A stretch of DNA of 64,000 bases from Azolla caroliniana. Taxonomy: Eukaryota > Polypodiophyta. Below the pieces are notes generated by a model. That model saw only the letters and a list, made by a program, of their open reading frames with translations, made no database searches and had not been told where the DNA came from. Below are positions 12,895 to 24,162 of the stretch, piece by piece. The first letter of the stretch is position 1; every line of letters starts with the position of its first letter. The DNA lies in the NCBI GenBank assembly GCA_043228905.1, contig JBHGNT010000011.1, positions 14,384,001-14,448,000 on the forward strand, in the 5' to 3' direction. The position numbers and the translations under genes are program-made.

Positions 12895-13417
12895 AGGACT
12901 CACCCACCTTCTTGAAATTAATAAAAGTAGTAGTAGGTAGGATTAACCATAGTTTAGCCACCGATTAGCTACACCTACACCACCCACCTAGGCACCCACA
13001 AATTTAGGAGCACCTCTCGCCACCACTCATTTAGTACCTATTTAAGCACATGCAAAGCACTAGAAGCACCCCACTCACCTTCAGGACACGTGGTGTTAGT
13101 CACTTATTATGGCACCCACGACTCAGAATCTTCAGGATTCGCTTCAGGCACAAAACCCTAGGAGTAAGTTACTAAAACCGTTTCCAAAACGCAGCACAGA
13201 CACAGAAGTTCATTATCGCTCCCAATCTCCATCGCTCTCAAACTCAGAAACCCCGTCTTGCTCTCATCGCGCTAAACGCTCTTGCTCCCAAGCCCTCTTT
13301 CGCTCTCATAACCCCTCTGCTGAACTTCCCCTTCCTGCTGTTCCTTCTCTTTCTCGCCCTCGCCTCATCACTCTTCTTCACGCTTCCACACAGTCGAACC
13401 CCGTCTCCATCTCCACC

Positions 13418-13870
13418 ATGCCTCTTACCGCTTCAACAGAAACCCGCGCCTGGCTCCAAGAACGAGGAATGGGCGGTTACCTGAAGATCATTGATGCCCT
13501 CGCACACCCAGATGCCCAAGGTGTGGCTAAACGTATAGGTCCCGAAGCCATCACCAACAACGTGCTTCGGGCTGTTTTGGACCTGCAACAGGGAGGGGAC
13601 CATGAGGTCGACATACCACCGGCATCGAAGATGAAAGCGTACTTCAGTGAGTACTCAACCTCATGGAAGGCATATTGCACGTATGGCGGTCCCAACAGAG
13701 CTTTCGGGGAGATTGCTCGTATATTAATGGAGTATGCGTTCGTGCATACGAACCCAACGAGCATGCCGCAGAATAAGGCAGCCATCATCATTAGCGCGTA
13801 TGAAGGAAACAGAATCGATTGGGGAATCATCACAGGCGAAGGACTCCGCGCCGCCTTAGCTTCATTTTAG
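13418..13870 (+). pseudogene. G1 extra ORF 1, no recognised family
   Basis: An open frame after pol and inside the element. I take the ATG at 13418 (MPLTASTETRAW), giving 150 codons to a TAG at 13868-13870; the upstream open frame to 13109 is compositionally odd and Ser/Pro-rich. The product is a soluble-looking helical protein with no membrane segment or signal peptide. Phrases include GPEAITNNVLRAVLDLQQGG and NKAAIIISAYEGNRIDWG. The same frame continues past the stop into LFVLTHFLMVLYPP, so the TAG could be a mutation and the protein longer. I do not recognise a function. Position after integrase resembles the extra frames of Tat-type elements. Confidence 0.5.
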
Positions 13871-14013
13871 TCCGGTAAGAAGATGTTGTTTGTTCTTACC
13901 CACTTTTTGATGGTTCTATACCCACCCTCTTCTCTTCCTTCCCCTCGCACACTCACGTCCCCACCACCACCACGAAGGCAGAAAGAGAAATTCGTTGCCA
14001 TCAGCCACGAAGC

Positions 14014-16509
14014 ATGGGAGGAGCCCACATCGCCTTCACCTCCTGCCGCCGACCAAAACCCCGCATCTGCACCACCACCCAACCCCAACAAAAAAGGGCA
14101 GTTTTCGAGACCTGCCAAGAATGGGAGGAGGAGGTAGCCGTGGAGGACAACACGGCAGATGATGTCACCATTCGAGAGCCAATGTCGCGCCCCTTGGTAA
14201 CTTCCCCAGGGCCTAGCCCACGCCCCAACACACAGCACGCAGCACCACCACGACCCCAGAAAAGGAAGCAGGCGGAGGAAACGACACTACCGGCCCCGGA
14301 ACCCCAAACACAGCCGAGCAAGAGAAGACGACTCAACCGCGAGTCCTCGGCAGAACAGAAAGAGCCACAAGAGGAGCAAGCCTTAGTTGTCAGACAGAGC
14401 AACTTGGCCATCATCCCTGTGGAGGCATCGCTGAACCAGGGAAAGATCGAGCATGGGCAGACAACACAGATCTCGGAGGATGAAGTCCTCAGGTAAAAGG
14501 ACCTCCCCACGGAGGCTTACGAATTTAGTGCGCTCCTACGCCTCGGTACGACATTCGAGCTGGTCGACTTCCTCGCCAGAGCCCAAGTCGCGGCAACCGC
14601 TCGAATGGCGGAAGAGCACGCCGAAACAAAAATGATTCAACGCGCGCTATTAGGTGAAATTGAGCCCCAGGATGACAGGGCTTTACAAAAAATCGGGAGA
14701 AAGAAGCAGGCAAAACAGGCCGCTCTCCTCATGGATGTCCCCGAGTTGAACACGGCCCTTAACGAGGCATATAGGGACCTGGATCGCACTACGCGGGCAG
14801 CCAAAGACATGGCCTGAAAGATAAAAATAGCCCAAAAACAGGCTAAGATGGCTACAGAATTATGGCACGCTACGAAACAGAAGCTGGCAGCCTGGGAGCA
14901 AAACCGGCCGGAACAACAACTCTTGAGCCTTCCGGCCATGACAACCGAGGCCCTCCCAGCCCCTCTATGCATAACAATGATGGATGAAAGCACCGTCACA
15001 GATTCAATCCTAATGATGCAGGCCAGTACACAAACAGACTCGTTACAAATGGTCGATGCGTGCACAACAACCGAGGCGGCCATGCCCATGGAGAAGACCG
15101 AGATACCACCCCCTCGTGCACCCAAGGAGGTGGCAACCCAGACAGAACCCCCGCTCCGGGATTACCGCGCGGAGCTTAAAGAAGAACAACGGCGAACCGA
15201 GAGACACGAACAACGGCATCAGGAGGCGATGGCTCGCCTAAAAGAAGAAGCTTCCAAGCAGATGGCCGAGATTAGAGCCTAGGCCGACCAAAGGATACAC
15301 GAGCAGAACGAAGCACTGGGCCGGGTACAAGCGCAAGCCGCGGGCAAAGAAGCCGAACTCAAAAGCAAGCTGGAGGAATACGCAACCACAGTGGCAAAGA
15401 AAGAGAAGGAGGTCCTTGACCTACAGGCCGCGCTCGACAATGCGAAAGACTGGAACCACCGATAGGAGGAAAGAAATCGCCAACGGGAGGAGAGAATGAT
15501 CGCGGAGAATGCCGAGCTGTAGAGTCAGCATATGACCCTTAAAGAAATGGCTGACGAGTTTTTCATCAAATGCAAGCTACTTTTGGAGCAAAAAGACGAA
15601 TTATCGGATTCCTACTTCGCCCTACAAGAAGAGAGAATCGTCGAACGGGAACAAGTCCGGGTCGCGTGTCAAAAAGAACGGGAGAAAGCCACCGAAGAAC
15701 TAACCAAGCGTTACAAGCAGGCTATCCAACTCGTAACCGTGGATGCAAAGAACACTCAAGCCACCTATGAACTACGAGCAAAGAAGCTTCAGGCCGAGGT
15801 CGACGGCTTAAAACAAGAATTAGCAACCATCCAAGCACAGCCCGGCATGGATGAGACACGCATCAGAATACTGATCAAGAAACAATGCCAACACCTTACC
15901 AAAAAGGTCGAGGAAACATTAAGTCGCGTAGGAGAAGAATGGGCAGCCCAAGCTGCCGAATTGCATATTTTACGCGTCGACGCCGAGAACCGATGGAAGG
16001 AGGGCCGCGACTTCTACAAAATGGACGAAGCCAGCATACAAAACCTGAGTGCAGATTTAACCAAGGATTACCAGTCCTTGGCAAAATCTCACAACGCGGC
16101 AATCGAGCAAATAATGGAGGACTTCAATGACGGTCATATGTTGTTTCGCCTGGAAGTAGAAGCCTTCGAACGAGAACGACTCGCAACCGTCCCAACTAGC
16201 CCTCCAACGGGCACAGAGGAGAAGGAAGAACCTTCCAGCAAGGGGATCACGGACATGGCACAAGAGGAACTTGCCCCGGCCAACAGACATGCCATGGACG
16301 CCCACACGGTACCAGATCCAATCGAAGTAGAGGTTAGCGCCCTCGAACCCACACCCCCACTAGAAGAATCGGCCGCACTTGAGGCGGACGCCCGAGAAGA
16401 TATGAGACCCCTGGACCAAACTCAACCCCCCGCACCGACAGTCCAACGAGACCACCCTGCCACCACCCCGGACCCCAAAAACATCCTCGACATCTTAAAG
16501 GAGGAATGA
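14014..16509 (+). pseudogene. G1 extra ORF 2, long coiled-coil protein with stops
   Basis: One frame runs for about 830 codons from 14014 to a TGA at 16507-16509, broken by in-frame stops near 14494, 14815, 15280, 15463 and 15520. It begins with a Pro/Arg-rich region with a nuclear-signal-like SKRRRLN. A long stretch rich in Glu, Lys, Gln and Ala follows, of heptad type (for example EEQRRTERHEQRHQEAM and KEREKATEELTKRYKQA). It ends with an acidic, Pro-rich tail. It looks like a filament-like or scaffold protein rather than an enzyme or an envelope protein, since no hydrophobic segments are seen. Every interrupting stop could come from a single C-to-T change. Its role in the element is unknown. 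Confidence 0.6.
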
Positions 16510-16608
16510 AACGAGGATCACGCCTAAAAGGCAATTTTTGTAATATTGTTAGTATTTTTGTAAGTCGTGGGTCCGACGGACAAGGTCCTGTCCCACGGGC
16601 GTGCCAGG

Positions 16609-17698
16609 TGTTGTCCAGAGGACAGAAATGTAAAATTAGGAAATTAGCAAACGCCGAGTTCGAGTATCACGGGCCACCGACGGCTCGGTTGTGTATTAGG
16701 GGAAAAGTTATTTAAACGAGGACCAATACCTTAGAGGAGGGAGAGAAGAAAAATATAGGCGGAAGCACTAGCTGAGTCCCTCGTAACTAGAGAATCTTGT
16801 AAGGTCACCGGCCGTAGGCCGTGTTCTGTAATATTTTTTCTGTCGCAGTAATATATCTGAATTGTGCCCAGTTTGTTCCATGTGTCTGTGCTTTGATTCA
16901 TACCTATGATTTCAACGCTGCCCACGCCTATCAAGTGACGGGAACTCAAACGCTCCTTATGTCCAACGCTCGGCCACAACCGAGCGTCTTTTCATACACA
17001 GAAAAACGGGAAACAAATGCACGACACAAAGGAGAGAAATTACACAGGAGGTTTACGTGGAAAACCCCAAACTAGGGGAAAAACCACAGCAGCCCACAGG
17101 CTGCAAACTGTCACTATGTAGTAATGTACAAAACAGTGAGTTCACGGAGGCAACGACCTCGTGCTCACGATCTTCGCCACAGACGGCGGTTACAACAGAG
17201 GCAGCGACCTCTTTCTCTCTCTCTCTCTGTACACTGTTACGTGCTGACTCTTCTTCTTGCACCAACAAGAAAAATAATGACAACTCACTTTCTAAAAGTT
17301 TGCCCTAATTCATATTTATACTAATATGACTTTTCAGCTATTTACAAATATAGCCTCGATGAATTCTCAGAAAACATATTTACGAATATGTCTCTTCATC
17401 CGGTTCATACCGAGTCTGCACCATCAGGCTCTCCGTAGCCGGGTACTCCTCATCCGGTCTTCACCGGGTCTGCACCATCCGGCTCTCCATAGCCGGGTAC
17501 TCCTCATCCGTTTCTGCACTATTCTTCTCCCTTCCCATCCGGAGGGACCTGTCTCCCAACATCAAGACCTCGCTAGTGTTTTCTCTCTGAGCCCTGTCTC
17601 TCTCTCGACGCCTCTGTTACGAGCCTTCATGTACCATGCCCTTGAATACCGATAGCCGCAGATCTATCGAAGGTGTTCACCCAAAGGAACGGGTAATA
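16609..17698 (+). repeat. G1 3' LTR, split by a nested solo LTR
   Basis: The LTR starts TGTTGTCCAGAGGAC at 16609 and ends GGTAATA at 17698. It is identical in organisation to the 5' LTR except for a 626-bp insertion at 16936-17561 and the 5-bp duplication it created. Removing 631 bp leaves exactly 459 bp, the length of the 5' LTR. Confidence 0.9.
16936..17561 (-). mobile_element. Nested solo LTR of the Copia E family in G1's 3' LTR
   Basis: A 626-bp block runs TGACGGGAAC to CTCCCAACA on the plus strand, so it is TG...CA-bounded. It is flanked by perfect 5-bp duplications TCAAG at 16931-16935 and 17562-17566. Read on the minus strand it begins TGTTGGGAGACAGGTCCC, like the LTRs at 29011-29618 and 62582-63218. 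There is no internal region, so it is a solo LTR left by LTR-LTR recombination. It carries (CT)n at 17214-17228 and CCGG-rich tandem units at about 17398-17515. Confidence 0.92.
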
Positions 17699-17752
17699 CC
17701 GGAAGCCTAGTAGTAGCCTAGACTATTAGGTAGTTAATAGTCTCATAGTTAG

Positions 17753-17984
17753 TGTTAGATGCTCGTATGAGCATTGAAGTACACAATACTTCTGTCAGTC
17801 CTCTTAGGACTTGTATAAATAGTGTTGTTGAGCACGTTTTATGTACGGAGAACTATTGTTGTTTGTAATAGATTATTAACATTTTGCTCATTCTATGTCT
17901 CTCCTGCGTACTGTCAAGCTCTCCATTAAACCTACGTTTCTGTGTTTGGTTTTCTATTGCTTCCACACGCTACTCGTTTTTACA
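17753..17984 (+). repeat. Copia C 5' LTR
   Basis: About 232 bp from TGTTAGATGCTCG to TTTTTACA, directly before a perfect copia primer-binding site. A TATAAATAG box lies at about 17814-17822, in a position suited to driving transcription. The left edge is chosen from the TG rule; DNA between the G1 duplication (17703) and 17753 may also belong to the LTR. The matching 3' LTR is not in the window. Confidence 0.6.
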
Positions 17985-17996
17985 TGGTATCAGAGC
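17985..17996 (+). promoter_or_regulatory. Copia C primer-binding site
   Basis: TGGTATCAGAGC is a perfect match to the plant copia consensus complementary to the initiator methionine tRNA 3' end. It abuts the LTR end TTTTTACA with no spacer and precedes the gag ATG at 18074. Confidence 0.9.
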
Positions 17997-18073
17997 GCGA
18001 GGGTTGAGAACCTCTGCAACCGACCTTAGCTTAAGAAGAAAAACAAACCTTCGTAAAGAACAGGAAAAACAAA

Positions 18074-18964
18074 ATGGATAGAGGAATGGCTAGCTTGCTC
18101 CCGGTGGAGAAGCTCGACAGAACCAACTATGCATCCTTGTCTTACAAGATGCACCAGTACCTACTTGGGCATGATTACTGGAGCTATGTCGACGGAGCTA
18201 ACGACACAACACCTGATGCGACACACAAGGACTTCCCTGTGTGGGAACAAGCGATAAGGAGAGTGATGTACTGCTTTGTGTCCAGTGTCGGAGACCAGCT
18301 GGTGAGCCATATCCGAGACGCCAAGACGCCCAAAGAAGCTTAGGGAAATCTGAAAAAGGTCTTCGCCGCAAGCACTACAACCAAGAAGCTTCAACTCAGG
18401 CAAGAGTTGAGCAATGTACGACAACGAGATATGTTGGTGGCTGACTACACCACCAAGATTAAAGAAAACTGTGACTCACTCGCCTCTGTCAACGTGAACA
18501 TCGAGGAGGACGAGATGGTGCATGTTTGTCTTGGTGGGTTAGCGTCCAAGTTCGGAGCTTTCCGAACGGTGGTTTGTACGAGGGAGAATACGCCGTCATT
18601 TTTCAACTTACAGTCGATGCTCCTTGTAGAGGAGAACCACGCCGGTGCGTCAACAAGTGCACCCATTGAGAACCAGATGTTTGTTGTACACGAAGGCGGA
18701 TCGGCCCTGTGGGCGTGGTAGACGAGGCCGGTTGGCTCGCAATGGTAGACGGCACAAAGAACGTGTTGACAACAGTTCCGGACCCTCCACAAGTAGGGGG
18801 AGTCAAGGTGGTGCCGGAGGCCGGCAAGCAAAGGCCGACACGGAATGCTGGTATTGTGGTAAAAAGGGCCACAAAGAAAGCGAGTGCTGGAAGAAGCGCG
18901 TTGATTCAGACAGATTTGGATCTGGCAAGCCCGGCAGAGAGAACCAACAATACTTGCACTATGC
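18074..18964 (+). pseudogene. Copia C gag, first part (split by G2)
   Basis: The ATG at 18074 opens a copia gag: LLPVEKLDRTNYASLSYKM, the typical binding core of plant copia capsids. A stop near 18341 (TAG) interrupts it, and the same frame continues through RQELSNVRQRDMLVADYTTKI to 18719. The frame then shifts, and a CCHC knuckle CWYCGKKGHKESEC is read at about 18846-18890. The gene is cut at 18964 by insertion of G2 and resumes at 25967. Confidence 0.85.
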
Positions 18965-19599
18965 TGTCGAGGTATTCCTCGCGGATGCGTGGAATGAGGC
19001 GGGACCTCGGGGGTCTTGTACCGAAGAGCAAGAGAGAAAGGAGAAGGGAACCCACTACGTGCGAGCGTAGATTCGCAGGGACACGGCCCTTCGACACAAA
19101 GACGCGAGTGGGACAACGACACAGATAGACACGAATGTATGTATGTATTAACAAAGACAAACAACAAGAACACGAAGTCGGTTACAACTGAACAGGCCGG
19201 CGAACAGATGCCGATGACTGTTCGTAAACGCACAGAAAGAAAGGAGTAGGTTGGAGGTGCTGCCGGAAGCACTCGGGCATTCCTCAGAGCAGCGCGAGCC
19301 TCCCGAAACCTACGCAAAAAGAAGCTATGGAGTTTGGAAGAGAGAGAAGCCTTCGGCCTACAATCCGACAACAGTTCGTCCTCTCTTCCTTCGCGCCCCC
19401 TCCTCCTCCTCGTCTCCCTCCTTTTATAGGCAAGAAGGGAGCCGTTTCCTATTAACTTCCTACCTACCGAATCTACCTACCTAGGATCTCCCATGTCCCT
19501 AATTCTCTCCTATGTACACCATAAGGCGTACGCGCATGAAGAGCCGGTTCCTATGCTCCGGCGCACCGATTCCGCTCGTGGATGGTTTTCTTCACGACA
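18965..19599 (-). repeat. G2 3' LTR
   Basis: 635 bp, TGTCGAGG to CACGACA on the plus strand. It is the left-hand LTR and therefore the 3' one of this minus-strand element. It contains a short GTAT-type repeat at 19138-19148 and a TATAAAAGG box read on the minus strand near 19424-19432. Confidence 0.93.
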
Positions 19600-19672
19600 T
19601 CCGCCCCCACCTAACTGCGCATCCACCGACATGCGCCAAATTGAGTTGGGACGGAGAAAACCGGTCCAGCCT

Positions 19673-20683
19673 TCATTCCCCGCCCGTCGGTTCTTCCTCG
19701 GTTTCGGATCGTTCGTCGTTCCGGTCCAGGTTAACCGGATCCGGCTCGTCGTCGTGACGCTTCTTGAACGCTTTGATCCGCTTCCCAGCTACCGGTATCG
19801 CCATTCTCGTGCCGTCGAGTTCCGCCAGATGGTACGTCCCGTTGTCGTTGGCGCTTTGTACCACGTAAGGCCCGAACCACCTTCTTGCGAACTTTCGTGC
19901 CGCTCGGTGCTGGTTGTCGAGGCTGTTGTCGTAGACTAGCACCCAGTCGCCTTCCTCGATCTTCTTCGGTCAGAGCCGGTGCGTCCAGTCGAACCGGGCT
20001 TTGTTCCTCGTCCTTGCATCCCGAAGCTTTTCCGCAGCCTGCTCCACGTCTTCCGGTCTTCGCTCGAGCTGTCGTATGCGCGCCGCCAACAGTTCCTCCC
20101 GGCTCATCTCGTCTCTCCAGGCCACGGTTGCCCATGAGGAGATCGTACGTTCCATCGGCATGATCGGCTTCTGCCCAAACATGAGCTCTGCCGGCATGAA
20201 TCCGGTTACCGAACTGTGCGTAGTTCGGTCCGCCCACAACGCGTAAGGCAGCAGCCGCGGCCAGTTCCCGACTTGACCTCCGCATGCCCGAACTAACGCC
20301 TTGACGATCGGTCCGTGTCCACGCTCCACCTTCCCATTCGCCTCCGGATTGTACGCAGTGGTAAGCGAGAGCTTGACTCCTAGCCGGTCGAACAGCTCCT
20401 CGGCCTCTTCGGCGTCCAACTCCCCGCGATCAGCCACGATCTTCCCGACGCACCCGTACCGGCATATCACGTCCTCGATCAGGAACCGACATACGGCCGC
20501 GGTCATTTTGTTCTGAAGGGCTCGACCTTCCACCTGGTTCGTCAGATCTTCCCGAGCCAGGACCAGATACCGCATCTGTCCTACGCCCATCGACATCGTC
20601 ACCAGATCTACCATCCATTTGAAGTGGATGGTCGGAGGGTACGTAGGGTGAAGCTCGTCCCGATGCCGGACTATGGAGTGCAT
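19673..20683 (-). pseudogene. G2 integrase
   Basis: Read on the minus strand, the core starts near HFKWMVDLVTM and continues through KIVADRGELDAEE and YNPEANGKVERGHGPIV, which supply the D, D and E of the catalytic triad. A stop at about 19970 interrupts the frame. The same frame resumes in KKIEEGDWVLVYDNS and the C-terminal GPY module. The zinc-binding region lies just upstream near 20700-20790, with two stops in it. The copy is therefore inactive as it stands, although the residues of the catalytic core are kept. Confidence 0.85.
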
Positions 20684-22669
20684 CTGACAGCTCTAACAAG
20701 TTGTTACGAACCGATGCACGTCCCGGTACAGTCCCGGCCACTAGTACTTCCCTTTTATCTTCTCGAACGTGGCCCACGTTCCACGGTGTCCAGCCCAAGG
20801 GCTGTCGTGGTAGGCTGTCAGCAGCTCCTCCTGTTCTTCCTTCATCGCCACCACCCGGAGCGGGACGTCGTTCCTCTTCTTCGGGTGCTTCCATAAGTAT
20901 CCGTCCCGGAGAAAGAATCGGTAAGCTTTCTTCCGGATCCCGGTGGCCTCATCTCTCGTCCACGACGCATCCGGCGTCATTGTCCTCAAGAACCCACCGA
21001 TCTGTAGCCACTCGCCGTCGTACTTGCTCTTGTTGAAGTCGTTAAGTGTCGGAGTGCTCGTCCCATCGGTCGTCACGAACGCTGCTCCGAAGAAGTCCAC
21101 ACCGACTTCTTCGTCCTCCGAAACCATGCTGCCCTCGTCATCAAACCTCGCCCTCGAAAGCATGTCGGCCATGGCGTTGTCTTTTCCGGAAATGTGTCGT
21201 ATTTCCGGGTCCAGGGACTTGATGTACGCTATCCACCTGATCATCGCCAGGTCCGGTGTCACGCATCCGGAAACCATGCCGAGAATTGGCAGGCAATTCG
21301 TCTCGATAATCACTTCTGTCCCGATCAGGTAGTTTTTGTCGGCCTTTACTGCCGAAACGATACCCCAGAGTTCGCGTTTAACCTGGGCGTACCCTCGCTG
21401 TCGCTCACTGAGGACCTTTGCGCCGAATCGGATCGGGAACCGAATGCCGTCCTCGTTTTCTTGGTTGACGACCCATCCGATCCCAGTCGGGCTCGTATCC
21501 ACCGTTATGTATACCGGGGTACCCTTCTTGTAGACAGCCTTCCGGAGCGCCGGTGCTGCCGTAAGAGCTTCCTTCAGCTTCCGGACCGACTCTGTGTGCT
21601 CGTCTCGCCACTCGAATTTTCGCCCTTTCTTCAGCAACCCGTATAGCGGCTCTGCAACATGGGCGTAATGCGGGATCCATATGTGGTAGAATGCGCATGC
21701 CCCGAGGAACCTCCGAACTTCCGTAACCGAGCTACAATCGGTCTTCATCGTGGAGATGGCTTCTACCTTTGCCGGAGACGGCTTCCGGCCATATGGTCCG
21801 CATAGGTGTCCGACCACCAGGATTTCCGATTGCCCGAAGGCTGATTTCTCCCCGGAGAAGGTGAGCCTCGCATCCTCTAGCCTTTGTAGTACCTTCTCGC
21901 AGTCGTCGATGTGTGTTGCCACGAATCGCCGACATCCGTCCGGTCCGAGTGTTGCGTCCTTCTCTTCTACCGGGCACCCCTTGATCAGAATGTCGTCTAG
22001 AAATGGCATGGTGATGTCCGGGATGCAATCCCTCAGTACCTTGTTCATTGCATTCACCATGTGGGCCACCAAGTTGGTCCCTCCTTGTGGCAGGGTTCAC
22101 ATTCGCACTAGGCCGAGGGGAGTTCGCATCGTCGTAATGTCTCTGCTCTCCACGGCTAGCTGGAACTGGTCGTACCCCGAGTACAGATCACCGACCGAGT
22201 AAATCGACCTTCCGGCGAAGGCCTCCGCGAACTTGTCTATGGTCGGTCCGATTCCTACGTTCCGAATGGTCACTCTGTTGACCGGCTGCAGGTCTTGAAT
22301 GAAGCGCAATGTTCCGTTTTTCTTTGGTACGGTAAACCATCGGTTCGAGTATGGCGCGCTCGACGGTTCGAGAAGACCCATATCGACTTTCTGCCTCAGT
22401 AGCTCCATCAACTCCGAGATGTGAGCTCTTGGTACCGGAATCGGCTTGAGATTCCACGGCACATGCGGTACCGTGAATATCACCATCGGCTCCACGATTG
22501 TCGGGTCTACGCACCCGATCTCTTCCGGCGAAAATGCGAAGGCTTTCCCGTGCCTTCCGAGCATTCTCCGAAACCGGTCTTCCTCCACCGGCAGTAGGAA
22601 CCCGCCCCCACCGATCTTGAGCTCCCGGAGCGTCCCGTCGGTGAAGGTGTGTCCTATGCAGGCCGGATC
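20684..22669 (-). pseudogene. G2 reverse transcriptase and RNase H
   Basis: On the minus strand the frame reads FTVPKKNGTLRFIQDLQPVN and YSGYDQFQLAVESRD. A stop near 22094 follows, then the catalytic box PFLDDILIKG at about 22000. RNase H follows with VYITVDTSPTGIGWVV, a KRELWGIVSAV helix and a typical ADMLSRARF end. A long connecting segment (KKAYRFFLRDGYLWKHP) leads to integrase. All parts are in one frame from 23074 downwards, broken by stops near 22670, 22094, 20738 and 20705. Confidence 0.88.
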
Positions 22670-24162
22670 TCATAAACTGGGGTCCGACGCAACCCCTCTG
22701 ATTCGGGACTCGTTGCCCTCCGGTAAGGGTGTTGCGACTGGCCTTACCTTCCGGTCCACAGTCTTGTACTTCGTCCTAACTCGGGCCGTCCGATCCGACC
22801 GGAGCCCCTGGCTGAAGTTCGCGATGACTTCGTACATCTCTTCGGAACATACCGGTATCGTCCGGTCTTCGTTAAGGTCTTCTCCGGCTACCTTCCTCAG
22901 CATCCCCAAGGTGTCGTCGAAGGAGACCGCCTCCACGGCCCCGCTGATTTCCTCGCCCGGGCCGAGAACTCCGCTCGCTCGAAGTTGCACTTCCGCCCTT
23001 GCCTTTTCTCGGCCAACAATGCCGACTAGCATACACCCTCCGTTGTTGGAGAAGCAAAATTTCCTACCTATCATACAAGGTTTCTTCGGTTTCGGTTCTA
23101 TCGTACAGCTGTGGGGTCTTTCCCGAGTGTCCGAGCTGTCTTGGCCCCACGCCTCGGCAGCCCTCTCTAAAAATCCTCCCGGTTTTCGCCACCGAGGGAT
23201 TCGCGGTTACGCTCGTGGTTCGGTCGCACCGTCAGAAATTGGACCGAATGGCGCCCGTCCTGGCTTTTGACCCTCGCGTAGGCCGAACCGTTGTCTAGCA
23301 CCTTGGTCTCCATCCGCGCCGCCGTGATGTATGGTTCCCCTAATATGACCGGGTGCGAGGACGTCTCCTGTACGAAGAAGTGCTGGTCAATCTCGACGTC
23401 GCCAATCTTGACTCGCACGTTCGGGCAGGCCCCGTGCAGTTCCTCAGTGGCGCGCGTCGCCGCTCGTATCTTCCACCCGTGCTTGGTGTTGATCGGCCAC
23501 TTTCCCTTCTTATAGAAGTCCATGGACATCAGGTTTATTTCCGAACCGTGGTCCACCAATGCCACCACCGGTTCCTGAACATCTCCGATCTTTACCGGGG
23601 TCTCCATGGTCGCTCGGGCCCAGTGTGGCCTTGAATAGTGGCTCTCCGCCCACTCATCTTCCAGCGCCATGTCGTCGATGTGCGTCGTCCGCACCTCCAC
23701 CGGTCTTTCCGGTTCCGTCTCCGTCAACAGCCTCTTCCGTTTCACCAGGTCCACAATGGAGTCGTGGAACTCCTTCTTGGTGATCCCTAGCACCTCTCGC
23801 AATGACAACTCCACTTTGCTGTCGAGGATCCGTTCTTCTAGGACCTTTCGTAGGTCCGTAGTCCTTTCTATTTCCGTCCCCAGTCGGTATCTGTCCTTCC
23901 TGGGGTTATCTTGCGAGCTGGACCCACCGGCATCGTTCCGTCGTTGCCCGAATCGGGTCTCGTACCGTTGTGAGGGCCCGGCTGCTCCGGCTTTCCCCAC
24001 TCGTTTGTCCTCTACCAGAGCCTCGTAGTTCCGGCAGGCGGCTTCTACGAAGCCCGTCTTCTCCTCGACCGGGTCGCTCCACCCGGTTATTTCCCGGACC
24101 CGTCTCACGGCGTGGTCCGTTTCATCTTTCCTTAGCTGTGCGCCGGCAAGACCTTCCAGCAT
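22670..24162 (-). pseudogene. G2 protease and linker region
   Basis: The minus-strand frame 24162-23167 carries VVALVDHGSEINLMSMDFY, in the position of an aspartic protease active site, and later HPVILGEPYITAARM, which fits the second conserved loop. The Asp is followed by His-Gly rather than Ser/Thr-Gly. A frame change near 23070-23170 then leads to the frame that encodes reverse transcriptase (KFCFSNNGGCMLVGIVG and onward). The spacing and flanking loops support a protease, but the active-site variant is unusual and catalysis is not shown. Confidence 0.7.

Larger units (their letters stand above)
7002..17698 (+). mobile_element. G1: Ty3/gypsy element, Tat/Athila-like, with extra 3' coding region
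   Basis: The element is bounded by two LTRs, 7002-7460 and 16609-17698. Once a nested insertion is subtracted, both are 459 bp. Probable 5-bp target duplications are CCAGA (6997-7001) and CCGGA (17699-17703), one transition apart. Inside are a primer-binding site, then gag, protease, reverse transcriptase, RNase H and integrase in one frame. After these come about 3.4 kb of extra coding sequence. The order RT-RNase H-integrase defines Ty3/gypsy. The DGGS protease motif and FLDDFAVYG in the reverse transcriptase resemble the Tat/Athila branch, where extra reading frames are known. The LTRs differ at about 14 positions by eye. Several in-frame stops make the copy non-autonomous. Confidence 0.9.

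Noticed and set aside
13109-13417. In-frame extension upstream of G1 extra ORF 1
   Set aside because: The first 100 codons are Ser/Pro-rich, low complexity and unlike the rest. I prefer the ATG at 13418, though the longer start cannot be excluded.
13418-16509. G1 extra frames as a host gene flanked by unrelated LTRs
   Set aside because: They lie inside matched 459-bp LTRs downstream of pol, have no introns and decay by the same kind of stops as gag-pol, so they belong to the element.
18445-19371. Minus-strand open frame of 308 codons
   Set aside because: It overlaps Copia C gag and the G2 LTR on the opposite strand and crosses the insertion boundary between them, so it cannot be an original gene.
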